DNA of 13,453 nucleotides from UBA4716 sp036310525 (GTDB lineage Bacteria > Bacillota > Clostridia > UBA1381): contig JAXJRQ010000162.1 of NCBI GenBank assembly GCA_036310525.1, forward strand, positions 1-13,453, written 5' to 3'. A program made the translations under genes and the position numbers. Position 1 is the first letter of the stretch, and every line of letters begins with the position of its first letter. Positions 1 through 7,427 of this stretch are shown here, one piece after another. Under the pieces are notes generated by a model. The model had not been told where the DNA came from. It searched no databases and saw nothing but the letters and a program-made list of their open reading frames with translations.

Positions 1-135
1 AGCTTCTGCGATTGATTCACCGCTTGCAGAAGGACAACCAAGGCAGTGCATACCGATTTCAAGGAAGAACGGTGCAGTACCCTTGTCCATCATAAGGACA
101 TCAAGAATAATAGTGTCTTTTGTTACTTTAGCCAT
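1..135 (-). CDS. DUF1858 / TIGR03980 redox-disulfide protein (N-terminal part)
   Basis: The first 45 codons of a minus-strand gene that leaves the window at its left edge. The protein starts MAKVTKDTIILDVL and carries the motif MHCLGCPSA, with a CxxC pair at C31 and C34. This matches the short (about 65-75 residue) family called DUF1858, or hybrid-cluster-protein-associated redox disulfide domain (TIGR03980). Family members are small cytoplasmic proteins thought to use the CxxC pair in redox chemistry or metal-cluster binding; the exact reaction is not known. The start is secure: GAGGAGGTG lies just upstream (complement of about 142-150) and a good promoter lies beyond it. The C-terminal third is missing only because the window ends. 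The gene is probably monocistronic at its 5' end, because the upstream tRNA has its own terminator. Confidence 0.85.
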   Translation of the reverse strand, partial: MAKVTKDTIILDVLMMDKGTAPFFLEIGMHCLGCPSASGESIAEA

Positions 136-157
136 GAAAAACACCTCCTCATCAGTT

Positions 158-186
158 ATTATACATCATCTGAAATAAATTTACAA
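158..186 (-). promoter_or_regulatory. Promoter of the DUF1858 gene
   Basis: On the minus strand TTGTAA (186-181), a 17-bp spacer and a perfect TATAAT (163-158) form a sigma-A type promoter. The predicted start is about 15-20 nt ahead of the ribosome binding site, so the leader is short. Confidence 0.7.
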
Positions 187-243
187 CATATTTTTTGATG
201 AAATTATTTTATACTATATAAAATAAACGTATAATGCAAATGC

Positions 244-274
244 AAAAACACACACTCAATGAGTGTGTGTTTTT
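244..274 (-). terminator. Terminator behind tRNA-Gly
   Basis: A perfect hairpin has a stem of up to 14 bp (core ACACACTC / GAGTGTGT) with a 3-nt loop and a T run on each strand. On the minus strand it follows directly after the encoded CCA of the tRNA, so it ends the tRNA transcript before the next promoter. Confidence 0.85.
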
Positions 275-349
275 TGGAGCGGAAGACGAGATTCGAACTC
301 GCGACGTTCACCTTGGCAAGGTGACGCTCTACCACTGAGCCACTCCCGC
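275..349 (-). tRNA. tRNA-Gly (anticodon GCC)
   Basis: The minus strand folds as a cloverleaf. The acceptor arm GCGGGAG pairs with CTTCCGC (one G-U). The D arm contains AGTGGT, the anticodon stem is CACCT/AGGTG, and the loop TTGCCAA gives anticodon GCC. The T arm contains GTTCGAATC. The discriminator is U and the 3' CCA is encoded (277-275). GCC reads GGC and GGU glycine codons. The gene stands alone with its own promoter and terminator. Confidence 0.97.
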
Positions 350-376
350 ATATCTATTAACCTTTAGGACTTAAAT

Positions 377-405
377 ATAATAGCACAGTTTTTTTGATTT
401 GTCAA
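377..405 (-). promoter_or_regulatory. Promoter of tRNA-Gly
   Basis: On the minus strand a consensus TTGACA (405-400), a 17-bp spacer and TATTAT (382-377) lie about 28 bp ahead of the mature tRNA 5' end, which leaves a short 5' leader for RNase P to remove. Confidence 0.85.
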
Positions 406-495
406 TACTTTTTTTGAAAAAAATAATATTTTTTTCGGTTAGAAAAATAAATTTTATAAAATCAGAAAAAACAAGGATAAAATAATCTTTTTCTG

Positions 496-524
496 TTGAT
501 AAATGAAATAAATTGTGATATAAT
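496..524 (+). promoter_or_regulatory. Promoter of the phosphatase-purL operon
   Basis: TTGATA (496-501), a 17-bp spacer and a perfect TATAAT (519-524) lie 39 bp ahead of the start codon at 564. I see no room for a purine riboswitch, because the predicted leader is only about 30 nt. Confidence 0.8.
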
Positions 525-563
525 GTTCATATATTTGTTTAAAAACGGAAAGGAAAATCCAGG

Positions 564-1157
564 ATGCCTAAAATTTATATTGTCCGGCACGGACAGACAG
601 ACTCAAATCTGCGGTGTGCGTGTATCGGGCATAAAGATGTAGCATTAAACAGCACGGGTGAGGAGCAGGCGAGAATGCTTGCGGAAAAATTGCGTGATGT
701 CAGTTTTGATATTGTGTATACAAGTCCGCTGTCACGTGCAGTAAATACCATTATGCCGACGGTTAATATCAGAAAAGATATAAAGCTTGTGATGAATTAC
801 GGTCTTATTGAACGTGATTTCGGAATTATGGACGATATGAATTTTGACGAAATTAAAGAAAAATTTCCGGACGAGTATAAAAAATGGATGTCGGACAGAA
901 TTTTCTACAGACCACCGGAAGGTGAAAGTATAGAGGATTTGCAGAAGCGTGCAGGAGAGGCTATGGATAAAATAATCAACGCACATAAAGAAGATAATAT
1001 TCTTATAGTGACTCACAAAGCGATTGCAAGAACAATACTTGCGCATCTTCTGGGACTTTCACCTGAGCAGAGCGGTATATTTGAGCCTGATAACGGAAGA
1101 ATTGCTGTAGTGGATTTTGTTGATGGTATTGGAAAACTTGAAGGATTAAATATATAA
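564..1157 (+). CDS. Histidine phosphatase family protein (phosphoglycerate mutase-like)
   Basis: A 197-residue cytoplasmic protein of the histidine phosphatase superfamily, which moves or removes phosphate through a phosphohistidine. The RHG motif is at residues 8-10 (nucleophile H9). The other pocket residues are visible: R58 in SPLSRA, E83 in LIERDFG, and H151 in IVTH. Length and layout fit the GpmB/CobC-like group of small-molecule phosphatases. The substrate cannot be read from the sequence; candidates include phosphosugars, phosphoglycerate and cobalamin or nucleotide precursors. GGAAAGGA precedes the start codon. The gene ends 13 nt before purL and shares its promoter, so co-expression with purine synthesis is likely. 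Family assignment is firm, exact function is open. Confidence 0.9.
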   Translation: MPKIYIVRHGQTDSNLRCACIGHKDVALNSTGEEQARMLAEKLRDVSFDIVYTSPLSRAVNTIMPTVNIRKDIKLVMNYGLIERDFGIMDDMNFDEIKEKFPDEYKKWMSDRIFYRPPEGESIEDLQKRAGEAMDKIINAHKEDNILIVTHKAIARTILAHLLGLSPEQSGIFEPDNGRIAVVDFVDGIGKLEGLNI

Positions 1158-1170
1158 CGGAGGGTAAAAA

Positions 1171-4100
1171 ATGGCAAACGTAAGAAGAATTTATGTTGAA
1201 AAAAAGGAAGGCTTTGATATTGAAGCAAAAGATGTTCTTGAAGATTTGAGAGAAAATCTGTCAATGTCAGGTCTTACAAAGGTGAGAATTATCAACAGAT
1301 ACGATGTTGAGGGAATAAGCGACGAAGAATATGCAAGCGCAAGAAACCTCATATTCTCTGAACCGCCGGTAGACAATGCCTATGATGAAGCTGTCGAAAT
1401 TACGGAGGGTAAGGTTTTTGCTGTTGAATTTTTGCCGGGACAGTTTGACCAGCGTGCAGCTTCAGCGGAGGAGTGTATTTCAATCCTTACACAGAAAGAG
1501 CGTCCCAAAGTACGCAGTGCAAAGGTTTATGTGCTTGTGGGTGATATAAGCGATGAAGAAGTTGCCGCAGCAAAAGCGTACGTTATAAACCCTGTGGAAG
1601 CAAGAGAAGCATCACTTGAAAAGCCGCAGACACTTGATATGGAAATTACATATCCTGAAGACGTAAAAACTGTTGACGGATTTATTGATATGGAAGAAAA
1701 GGACATTCAGGCATTCCTTGACGAAATGGGATTTGCAATGGATGTTGACGATTTGAAATTCTGCCGTGAGTATTTCAAGAATACCGAGCACAGAAATCCG
1801 ACAGTGACAGAGCTTCGGATGATTGATACTTACTGGTCAGACCATTGCCGTCACACAACTTTCTCAACAAAGATTAATGACGTAAAGATTAATGATGGTA
1901 AATATGCCGACGTGATTGCCGCTTCATACGAAGAATACAAAAAGGCAAAGGCTGATTTATATGCTCCCGACAGAGATATGTGCCTGATGAATATGGCAAC
2001 AATTATCGTAAAACAGCTTAAGAAAAAAGGACTTCTTAAGGAAATTGATGAGTCGGAAGAAATTAATGCATGTTCGATTGTTGTTGATGTTGATATTGAC
2101 GGAAAAGATGAGCCGTGGCTTATAATGTTCAAGAATGAAACACATAACCATCCGACAGAAATTGAACCGTTCGGCGGTGCTGCAACTTGTCTTGGCGGTG
2201 CAATCCGTGACCCGTTATCAGGTCGTTCATATGTATATCAGGCTATGCGTGTGACAGGTGCGGGAGACCCGAGAAAGTCTCTTAAGGAAACCTTGCATGG
2301 TAAGCTTATGCAAAGACAGATTACCAAGAAAGCTTCATCAGGCTACAGCTCATACGGTAATCAGATTGGTCTTGCAACAGGTCAGGTTCAGGAAATTTAT
2401 CATGAAGGCTATGTTGCGAAGAGAATGGAAATAGGTGCTGTTATAGGTGCTGCTCCCAAGAAGAACGTTGTAAGAGAAGTTCCGTCAAAGGGCGATGTGA
2501 TTGTGCTTCTTGGCGGAAGAACAGGTCGTGACGGTATCGGCGGTGCTACAGGCTCTTCAAAGGCGCATAACGACGAAAGTGTTGTAACATGCGGCAGTGA
2601 GGTTCAGAAAGGTAATCCGCCTATCGAAAGAAAGCTTCAGCGTTTGTTCAGAGATAACAAGGTTACAACTATGATTAAGCGTTGTAATGACTTTGGTGCA
2701 GGCGGCGTTTCGGTTGCAATCGGTGAACTGGCTGACGGTCTTGAAATCAATCTTGATATGGTACCCAAGAAGTATGAAGGTCTTGATGGTACAGAACTTG
2801 CAATTTCAGAATCACAGGAAAGAATGGCTGTTGTTGTAAGAGCAATTGATGTTGATAAATTTATTGAATATGCAAATGAAGAAAATCTTGAAGCAACCGT
2901 TGTTGCTGAGGTTACTGACAAGAACAGACTTGTTATGAAATGGAGAGGCAAAACGATTTGTGATATTTCAAGAGATTTCCTTAATACAAACGGCGCAGTT
3001 AAGAATACAGACATTGAAGTAGTGCTTCCGGATGCAAATAAACGTTTCTTCAACAGGGAAGTAGTTACTGACGTAAAAGCAAAGTGGATGAATGTGCTTT
3101 CGGACCTTAACGTATGCTCGCAGAAGGGTCTTTGTGAAAAGTTCGACTCAACAATCGGTGCAGGTACAGTTCTTATGCCGTTTGGTGGTAAATATCAGCT
3201 TACACCGTCAGACGGTATGGCGGCAAAGGTTCCCGTACTTGAAGGCGAAACAAATACCGCAACGGTTATGACTTTTGGATATAATCCGATGCTTTCATCA
3301 TGGAGTCCGTATCATGGTGCTGTTTATGCAATTATCGAATCAGTTTCAAAGGCAGTTGCTCTAGGTGCTGACTACAAGAAAATCTATCTTACATTCCAGG
3401 AATACTTTGAAAGACTCGGTGCGGATCCTAAGAGATGGGGTAAACCGTTTGTGGCACTTCTTGGTGCATATATGACTCAGCTTGAGTTAGGAATAGCATC
3501 AATAGGCGGTAAGGACTCAATGAGTGGTTCATTCAATGAGCTGGACGTTCCTCCTACACTTACATCATTTGCGGTTGCTCCCGTAAAGGCTGATAAGGTT
3601 ATTTCTCAGGAAATAAAGAAAAGCGGCACAAAGCTTGTGATGCTTACAGTTAAACAGGATGATAACGATTTACCGGTATTTGACGAACTGCGCAAAATGT
3701 ATGATCAGGTGAATGCTCTTATTGCAGAAGGAAAAGTGCTTTCTTCATGCGTTGTAAAGGGATTTGGTCTTTGTGAAGTCCTTTCTAAGATGGCATTCGG
3801 TAATATGATTGGTATTTCGGTTGAAGACAGTATCACTAATGATATGCTGTTCTATGCACCGTTTGGTTCAATTGTGCTTGAAGTTGAAAAAGATACAGAG
3901 GTTTGCGGTGCTTATACTGTAGGTTATACTCAGGATAAAGCTTCAATTGACCTTGCAGGTGTATCAATCGACCTTGCCGAGGCTTGTGAAGCATGGCAGA
4001 AACCGCTTGAAAAGGTGTTCCCGACAAAAGCGGGCAAATTCACTGAAGAACCCAAGACATACAGTTATGATAAGAGAAATATAACTGTAGCAAACGAAAA

Positions 4101-4905
4101 GTTTGCAAAGCCAAGAATATTTATTCCGGTATTCCCCGGTACAAACTGCGAATACGATACAGCACGTGCGTTTGAACGTGCCGGCGGTGTTGCGGATGTA
4201 TTTGTAATCAGAAACCTTACAGGTGAAGATGTAACATATTCAATGGCTGAAATGAAAAAGCGTATTGACAATGCACAGATTGTAATGCTTCCCGGTGGCT
4301 TCTCGGGCGGTGACGAACCAGAAGGCAGTGGTAAGTTTATTGCAACAGCTTTCAGAAATCCGCTTGTAAAAGAAGCGGTTATGAACATGCTCAATAACCG
4401 TGACGGTCTGATGCTCGGTATCTGTAACGGTTTCCAGGCGCTTATAAAGCTTGGTCTTGTGCCTTATGGTGAAATCCGTGATCTTGATGCTCAGTCACCG
4501 ACACTTACATTTAATACACTTGGCAGACATATATCCAAGATGACTTATACGAGAATTGCTTCTAATAAGAGTCCGTGGTTTGCGAATGTGAATACGGGCG
4601 ATATTCATACGATTGCTGTTTCACACGGTGAAGGACGTTTCGTTGCTTCGCCAGAGGTTGTTAAGCAGCTTGAAATGAACGGTCAGATTGCTACTCAGTA
4701 TGTAAATCTTGACGGACAGGCTACCTATGATATTGACTGGAATCCCAATGGTTCGGTATGTTCAATTGAAGGTATAACAAGTCCTGACGGACGTGTTCTG
4801 GGTAAGATGGGACATAGCGAAAGAATGGGTGGAAACATTGTAAACAATGTTCCGGGCGAAAAGGATCAGAAGCTGTTTGAAGCAGGTGTAGATTACTTCA
4901 AATAA
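1171..4905 (+). CDS. purL: Phosphoribosylformylglycinamidine synthase, single-chain
   Basis: A 1244-residue FGAM synthetase. It converts FGAR, glutamine and ATP to FGAM in step four of de novo purine synthesis. The order is an N-terminal PurS-like region, a linker, two AIR-synthetase-like halves and a C-terminal glutamine amidotransferase. Landmarks are DHCRHTTF (224-231), KNETHNHPTEIEPFGG (from 321), the amidotransferase start FPGTNCEYDTARA, LPGGFSGGDEP (1040-1050), the nucleophile C1085 in GICNGFQ, SHGEGR (1151-1156), and H1215/E1217 in GHSER, which complete the triad. It is slightly shorter than the about 1295-residue E. coli enzyme and resembles the form found in Clostridia and Bacteroidota, unlike the split PurS-PurQ-PurL of Bacillus. 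A strong GGAGGG precedes the start. The frame is intact, and a terminator follows. Confidence 0.97.
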   Translation: MANVRRIYVEKKEGFDIEAKDVLEDLRENLSMSGLTKVRIINRYDVEGISDEEYASARNLIFSEPPVDNAYDEAVEITEGKVFAVEFLPGQFDQRAASAEECISILTQKERPKVRSAKVYVLVGDISDEEVAAAKAYVINPVEAREASLEKPQTLDMEITYPEDVKTVDGFIDMEEKDIQAFLDEMGFAMDVDDLKFCREYFKNTEHRNPTVTELRMIDTYWSDHCRHTTFSTKINDVKINDGKYADVIAASYEEYKKAKADLYAPDRDMCLMNMATIIVKQLKKKGLLKEIDESEEINACSIVVDVDIDGKDEPWLIMFKNETHNHPTEIEPFGGAATCLGGAIRDPLSGRSYVYQAMRVTGAGDPRKSLKETLHGKLMQRQITKKASSGYSSYGNQIGLATGQVQEIYHEGYVAKRMEIGAVIGAAPKKNVVREVPSKGDVIVLLGGRTGRDGIGGATGSSKAHNDESVVTCGSEVQKGNPPIERKLQRLFRDNKVTTMIKRCNDFGAGGVSVAIGELADGLEINLDMVPKKYEGLDGTELAISESQERMAVVVRAIDVDKFIEYANEENLEATVVAEVTDKNRLVMKWRGKTICDISRDFLNTNGAVKNTDIEVVLPDANKRFFNREVVTDVKAKWMNVLSDLNVCSQKGLCEKFDSTIGAGTVLMPFGGKYQLTPSDGMAAKVPVLEGETNTATVMTFGYNPMLSSWSPYHGAVYAIIESVSKAVALGADYKKIYLTFQEYFERLGADPKRWGKPFVALLGAYMTQLELGIASIGGKDSMSGSFNELDVPPTLTSFAVAPVKADKVISQEIKKSGTKLVMLTVKQDDNDLPVFDELRKMYDQVNALIAEGKVLSSCVVKGFGLCEVLSKMAFGNMIGISVEDSITNDMLFYAPFGSIVLEVEKDTEVCGAYTVGYTQDKASIDLAGVSIDLAEACEAWQKPLEKVFPTKAGKFTEEPKTYSYDKRNITVANEKFAKPRIFIPVFPGTNCEYDTARAFERAGGVADVFVIRNLTGEDVTYSMAEMKKRIDNAQIVMLPGGFSGGDEPEGSGKFIATAFRNPLVKEAVMNMLNNRDGLMLGICNGFQALIKLGLVPYGEIRDLDAQSPTLTFNTLGRHISKMTYTRIASNKSPWFANVNTGDIHTIAVSHGEGRFVASPEVVKQLEMNGQIATQYVNLDGQATYDIDWNPNGSVCSIEGITSPDGRVLGKMGHSERMGGNIVNNVPGEKDQKLFEAGVDYFK

Positions 4906-4916
4906 TATAACAAAAC

Positions 4917-4952
4917 AAAAATCCGGATTTCAAGTCCGGATTTTTTGTTTTT
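4917..4952 (+). terminator. Terminator after purL
   Basis: The stem ATCCGGA / TCCGGAT (4921-4927 with 4935-4941), extended by A-T pairs, is followed by a T run. It closes the phosphatase-purL unit. Confidence 0.9.
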
Positions 4953-4987
4953 GATGTAAATATTATCAAAAAATATGAGAAAAACTA

Positions 4988-5016
4988 TTGACATTCAAGA
5001 AAGAATGTGGTAAAAT
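4988..5016 (+). promoter_or_regulatory. Promoter of rpsB-tsf
   Basis: A consensus TTGACA (4988-4993), a 17-bp spacer and TAAAAT (5011-5016) give a strong promoter, as expected for a ribosomal protein operon. The start would be near 5022, giving a leader of about 105 nt. Confidence 0.85.
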
Positions 5017-5048
5017 AATTCGGTATGAAAAATACACACATCTTTTGA

Positions 5049-5083
5049 TTTACGGATTGTTGCCGGTGACGGTGATTCGTAAA
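5049..5083 (+). promoter_or_regulatory. Structured rpsB leader hairpin (possible S2 autoregulatory element)
   Basis: Within the leader, TTTACGGAT (5049-5057) pairs with ATTCGTAAA (5075-5083) as a continuous 9-bp helix with one G-U. After a 3-nt UGU bulge, a second helix (5061-5065 with 5070-5074, core CCG/CGG plus two G-U) is capped by GUGA, a GNRA tetraloop. It is not a terminator, as no T run follows. Ribosomal protein S2 represses its own mRNA through a leader in gammaproteobacteria. A similar role here is inference from position and shape only. Confidence 0.5.
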
Positions 5084-5127
5084 GGTGAGGAAGATGGAGG
5101 TTTTTTAAAAACAAGGAGGAAAGACAA

Positions 5128-5886
5128 ATGTCAAATGTAATTTCAATGAAACAGCTTTTAGAAGCAGGTGTTCATTTCGGACACCAGACAAGAAGATGGA
5201 ACCCTAAAATGGCTGAATACATCTTCACAGAAAGAAACGGTATCTATATCATCGACCTTCAGAAGACAGTTAAGAAGGTTGAGGAAGCATACTATTTCGT
5301 AAGAGACATCGCTGCACAGGGCGAAGATGTACTTTTCGTAGGTACAAAGAAGCAGGCTCAGGACTCAATCAAGGAAGAGGCTGAAAGAGTTGGCATGTAC
5401 TACGTAAATGCAAGATGGTTGGGCGGAATGCTTACAAACTTCAAGACAATTCAGAAGAGAATTGAAAGACTTGCTCAGATCAACAAGATGGAAGAAGAAG
5501 GCACATTCGAGCTTCTTCCCAAGAAAGAAGTTATTAAGCTTAAGGCTCAGAGAGACAAGCTTGAAAAGTACCTTGGCGGTATTAAGGAAATGAAGAAGCT
5601 TCCGGGCGCTATGTTTGTAGTAGACCCCAGAAAAGAAAAGATTGCTATTGCAGAAGCTAAGAAGCTTGGTATTCCTGTTGTAGCTATCGTTGATACAAAC
5701 TGTGACCCTGATGAAGTTGATTATGTAATCCCCGGTAATGATGACGCTATCAGAGCCGTTAAATTGATTGCTTCAACAATGTCAAATGCTATTATCGAAG
5801 GCAGACAGGGTGAGGATGCACTTGCAGCTGCTGTAGAAGCTGCTGATGCTGACGTTGAAGAAACAGAAGAAACAGTAGAAGAATAA
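5128..5886 (+). CDS. rpsB: 30S ribosomal protein S2
   Basis: The 252-residue S2 protein, a component of the 30S subunit that assembles late, near the head-platform junction together with S1 in many bacteria. The N-terminus has the family signature LLEAGVHFGHQTRRWNPKM, followed by YIFTERNGIYIIDL. The later segments FVGTKKQAQ, RWLGGMLTNF, and VVDPRKEKIAIAEA are also diagnostic. The C-terminal tail after GRQGEDALAA is acidic, as in many Bacillota. AAGGAGG lies 8 nt ahead of the ATG. It precedes tsf by a 28-nt gap, the usual rpsB-tsf arrangement. Codon use is biased to highly expressed forms, in line with its role. Confidence 0.98.
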   Translation: MSNVISMKQLLEAGVHFGHQTRRWNPKMAEYIFTERNGIYIIDLQKTVKKVEEAYYFVRDIAAQGEDVLFVGTKKQAQDSIKEEAERVGMYYVNARWLGGMLTNFKTIQKRIERLAQINKMEEEGTFELLPKKEVIKLKAQRDKLEKYLGGIKEMKKLPGAMFVVDPRKEKIAIAEAKKLGIPVVAIVDTNCDPDEVDYVIPGNDDAIRAVKLIASTMSNAIIEGRQGEDALAAAVEAADADVEETEETVEE

Positions 5887-5900
5887 TTTTTCAAATATAC

Positions 5901-5906
5901 AGGAGG
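5901..5906 (+). promoter_or_regulatory. Ribosome binding site that fixes the tsf start
   Basis: AGGAGG lies only 2 nt before the ATG at 5909 but 8 nt before the ATG at 5915. Proper spacing and family alignment both select 5915. Confidence 0.8.
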
Positions 5907-5914
5907 TAATGAAG

Positions 5915-6817
5915 ATGGCATTTACAGCTGCTGACGTTAAAGAACTAAGAGAAATGACAGGCTGCGGTATGATGGATTGTAAGAAAGCTCTTGCCGAAGC
6001 TGATGGTGATAAAGAAAAAGCTGTTGACATACTCAGAGAAAAGGGTATGGCAAAGGCTGTTAAGAAGTCAGGACGTATTGCTTCAGAAGGTATTGTACTT
6101 GACTACGTTAACGGTAATGTTGGTGTAGTTGTTGAAGTTAATGCAGAAACAGACTTCGTTGCAAAGAACGAACAGTTTGTTGAATTTGTTACAGATGTAG
6201 CAAAGACAGTTGCTGAACAGAATCCTGCTGACGTTGATGCGTTGAAGGAAATGACAATTTCAGGCGGCAGCCAGTCAGTTGGTGAAGCTTTGACAGAAAA
6301 GATTGCAAAAATCGGTGAAAACATGAACATCAGACGTTTCGCTCGTTACGAGGGAACAGTTGCTTCATATATCCATGGCGGCGGAAGAATAGGTGTTTTG
6401 GTTAACTTTGAAACAGATTGCGCTGATAAGCCCGGATTTGCTGAATTTGCAAAGAATATTGCAATGCAGATTGCTGCTGCAGGTGCTGAATATCTTGACC
6501 GTGACGCTGTTCCTGCTGACAGAGTAGAACATGAAAGAGAAATTCTTTCAGCTCAGGCAAGAAACGAAGGTAAGCCCGAAAATATCATCGAAAAAATGAT
6601 TGTTGGTCGTATCAATAAGTTCTTCAAGGAAGTATGTCTTGTTGAACAGGAATACATCAAAGACGGCGACCTTTCAGTTACAAAGTATATCCAGCAGACT
6701 GAAAAGGAACTTGGCGGAAGTATCAAAATTGTTGAATACACACGTTTTGAAAAGGGCGAAGGTCTTGAAAAGAAGACTGACGACTTTGCTGCTGAAGTTG
6801 CTTCAATGGTTAAATAA
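5915..6817 (+). CDS. tsf: Translation elongation factor Ts
   Basis: EF-Ts, the exchange factor that releases GDP from EF-Tu. The chosen start gives 300 residues beginning MAFTAADVKELREMTG, the usual family N-terminus; the ATG two codons earlier is too close to the ribosome binding site. The N-terminal UBA-like segment carries TGCGMMDCKKAL (15-26). The conserved Asp-Phe pair, D80-F81 in NAETDFVAKNEQF, is the residue pair that disturbs the magnesium site of EF-Tu. The two core subdomains follow, including HGGGRIGVLV. It is co-transcribed with rpsB and ends at a strong terminator, so frr and pyrH are not part of this unit. Confidence 0.97.
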   Translation: MAFTAADVKELREMTGCGMMDCKKALAEADGDKEKAVDILREKGMAKAVKKSGRIASEGIVLDYVNGNVGVVVEVNAETDFVAKNEQFVEFVTDVAKTVAEQNPADVDALKEMTISGGSQSVGEALTEKIAKIGENMNIRRFARYEGTVASYIHGGGRIGVLVNFETDCADKPGFAEFAKNIAMQIAAAGAEYLDRDAVPADRVEHEREILSAQARNEGKPENIIEKMIVGRINKFFKEVCLVEQEYIKDGDLSVTKYIQQTEKELGGSIKIVEYTRFEKGEGLEKKTDDFAAEVASMVK

Positions 6818-6828
6818 GATAATAAATG

Positions 6829-6865
6829 AAAAGTCATTTGCGAAAATTTCGCAAATGACTTTTTT
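6829..6865 (+). terminator. Terminator after tsf
   Basis: A perfect hairpin has arms AAGTCATTTGCGAAA and its complement with a 3-nt loop, followed by six T. A weaker T stretch on the other strand could also stop the minus-strand gene that ends at 6874. Confidence 0.92.
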
Positions 6866-6873
6866 GCATTTAA

Positions 6874-7284
6874 TTAATCTTCATTATTACATCCGGCCTT
6901 GCAGCTTGTAAGACATGCCGCAGAAGTAACCGTCAGCGAGAAGAAGAACAAAAGAGCTCCTGTAATGAGTGTACCAAGTATACTTGTGGCAACAAAGGTA
7001 ACACCCAGAAGAATTACCGAAGTAAGAATAGTACCGAGTATACCTGCAAGTATTGCAGATAAGTCAGGACAACAATAATTATCTGAATGTCTTCATGTGC
7101 GTGAAGTAATCAGCAGTATTGTAAGATAAACAACAGCAATTCCGAACAAAACCCACAGGAAAGCAGGCGTCAGCGTTATCACTGCTGTAAATCTCAGTAC
7201 AGCAGTGATAATACCTACAATAAGGCTCGCAAACACAGCAAGAGCCACACAGCTGTTTCTACAGCCGCAGAAGAAGTTAGTCAT
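6874..7284 (-). pseudogene. Cysteine-rich multi-pass membrane protein split by an in-frame TGA
   Basis: Read on the minus strand, the frame beginning MTNFFCGCRNSC runs for 136 codons to a TAA at 6874-6876, except for one TGA at 7093-7095 (codon 64). Before it lie a CxC-rich N-terminus and two hydrophobic segments (VALAVFASLIVGIITAV and AFLWVLFGIAVVYLTILLI). After it, in the same frame, come a CC pair, two further hydrophobic segments (ILAGILGTILTSVILLGVTF and LITGALLFFFSLTV), and a Cys-rich tail (ACLTSCKAGC). The second half has no start codon or ribosome binding site of its own. The start at 7284 is set by GGAGGTGAT just upstream; an ATG at 7299 overlaps that site. TGA is a plain stop elsewhere here, so a CGA-to-TGA nonsense change is the simplest reading. 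A 63-residue truncated product may still be made. I do not know the function. Confidence 0.7.
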
Positions 7285-7368
7285 ATTTATCACCTCCATT
7301 ATACTATATGCAAAATCGGAAATGTTGGTGATAGCGGATATTTTGTGTAGCAGACCTGTGATTAAGGA

Positions 7369-7397
7369 TTTACAAAATAGTGGACATGTGATAAAAT
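7369..7397 (+). promoter_or_regulatory. Promoter of the aldo/keto reductase gene
   Basis: TTTACA (7369-7374), a 17-bp spacer and an extended -10, TGATAAAAT (7389-7397), lie about 30 bp ahead of the start codon. Confidence 0.75.
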
Positions 7398-7427
7398 TAT
7401 ATAAAATATGGAATTAAGGAGTAGACG

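Noticed and set aside
1191..4394. Several minus-strand frames of 60-140 codons across purL
   Set aside because: They are antisense shadows of a gene with full family-wide motifs.
5094..5108. Tiny leader peptide (four codons, MEVF) before rpsB
   Set aside because: Weak upstream signal and no attenuator-type terminator; probably chance.
5909..5914. ATG two codons ahead of the tsf start
   Set aside because: It lies 2 nt from the ribosome binding site, too close for initiation, and the family N-terminus begins at 5915.
7300..7320. TATAAT on the minus strand (about 7306-7301) as promoter of the membrane-protein gene
   Set aside because: It abuts the ribosome binding site, so transcription would start inside or after it, and no good -35 box lies 17 bp upstream.
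7205..7417. 70-codon plus-strand frame opposite the membrane-protein gene
   Set aside because: It is antisense to a frame with a good ribosome binding site and clear membrane helices, and it runs through the aldo/keto reductase promoter.
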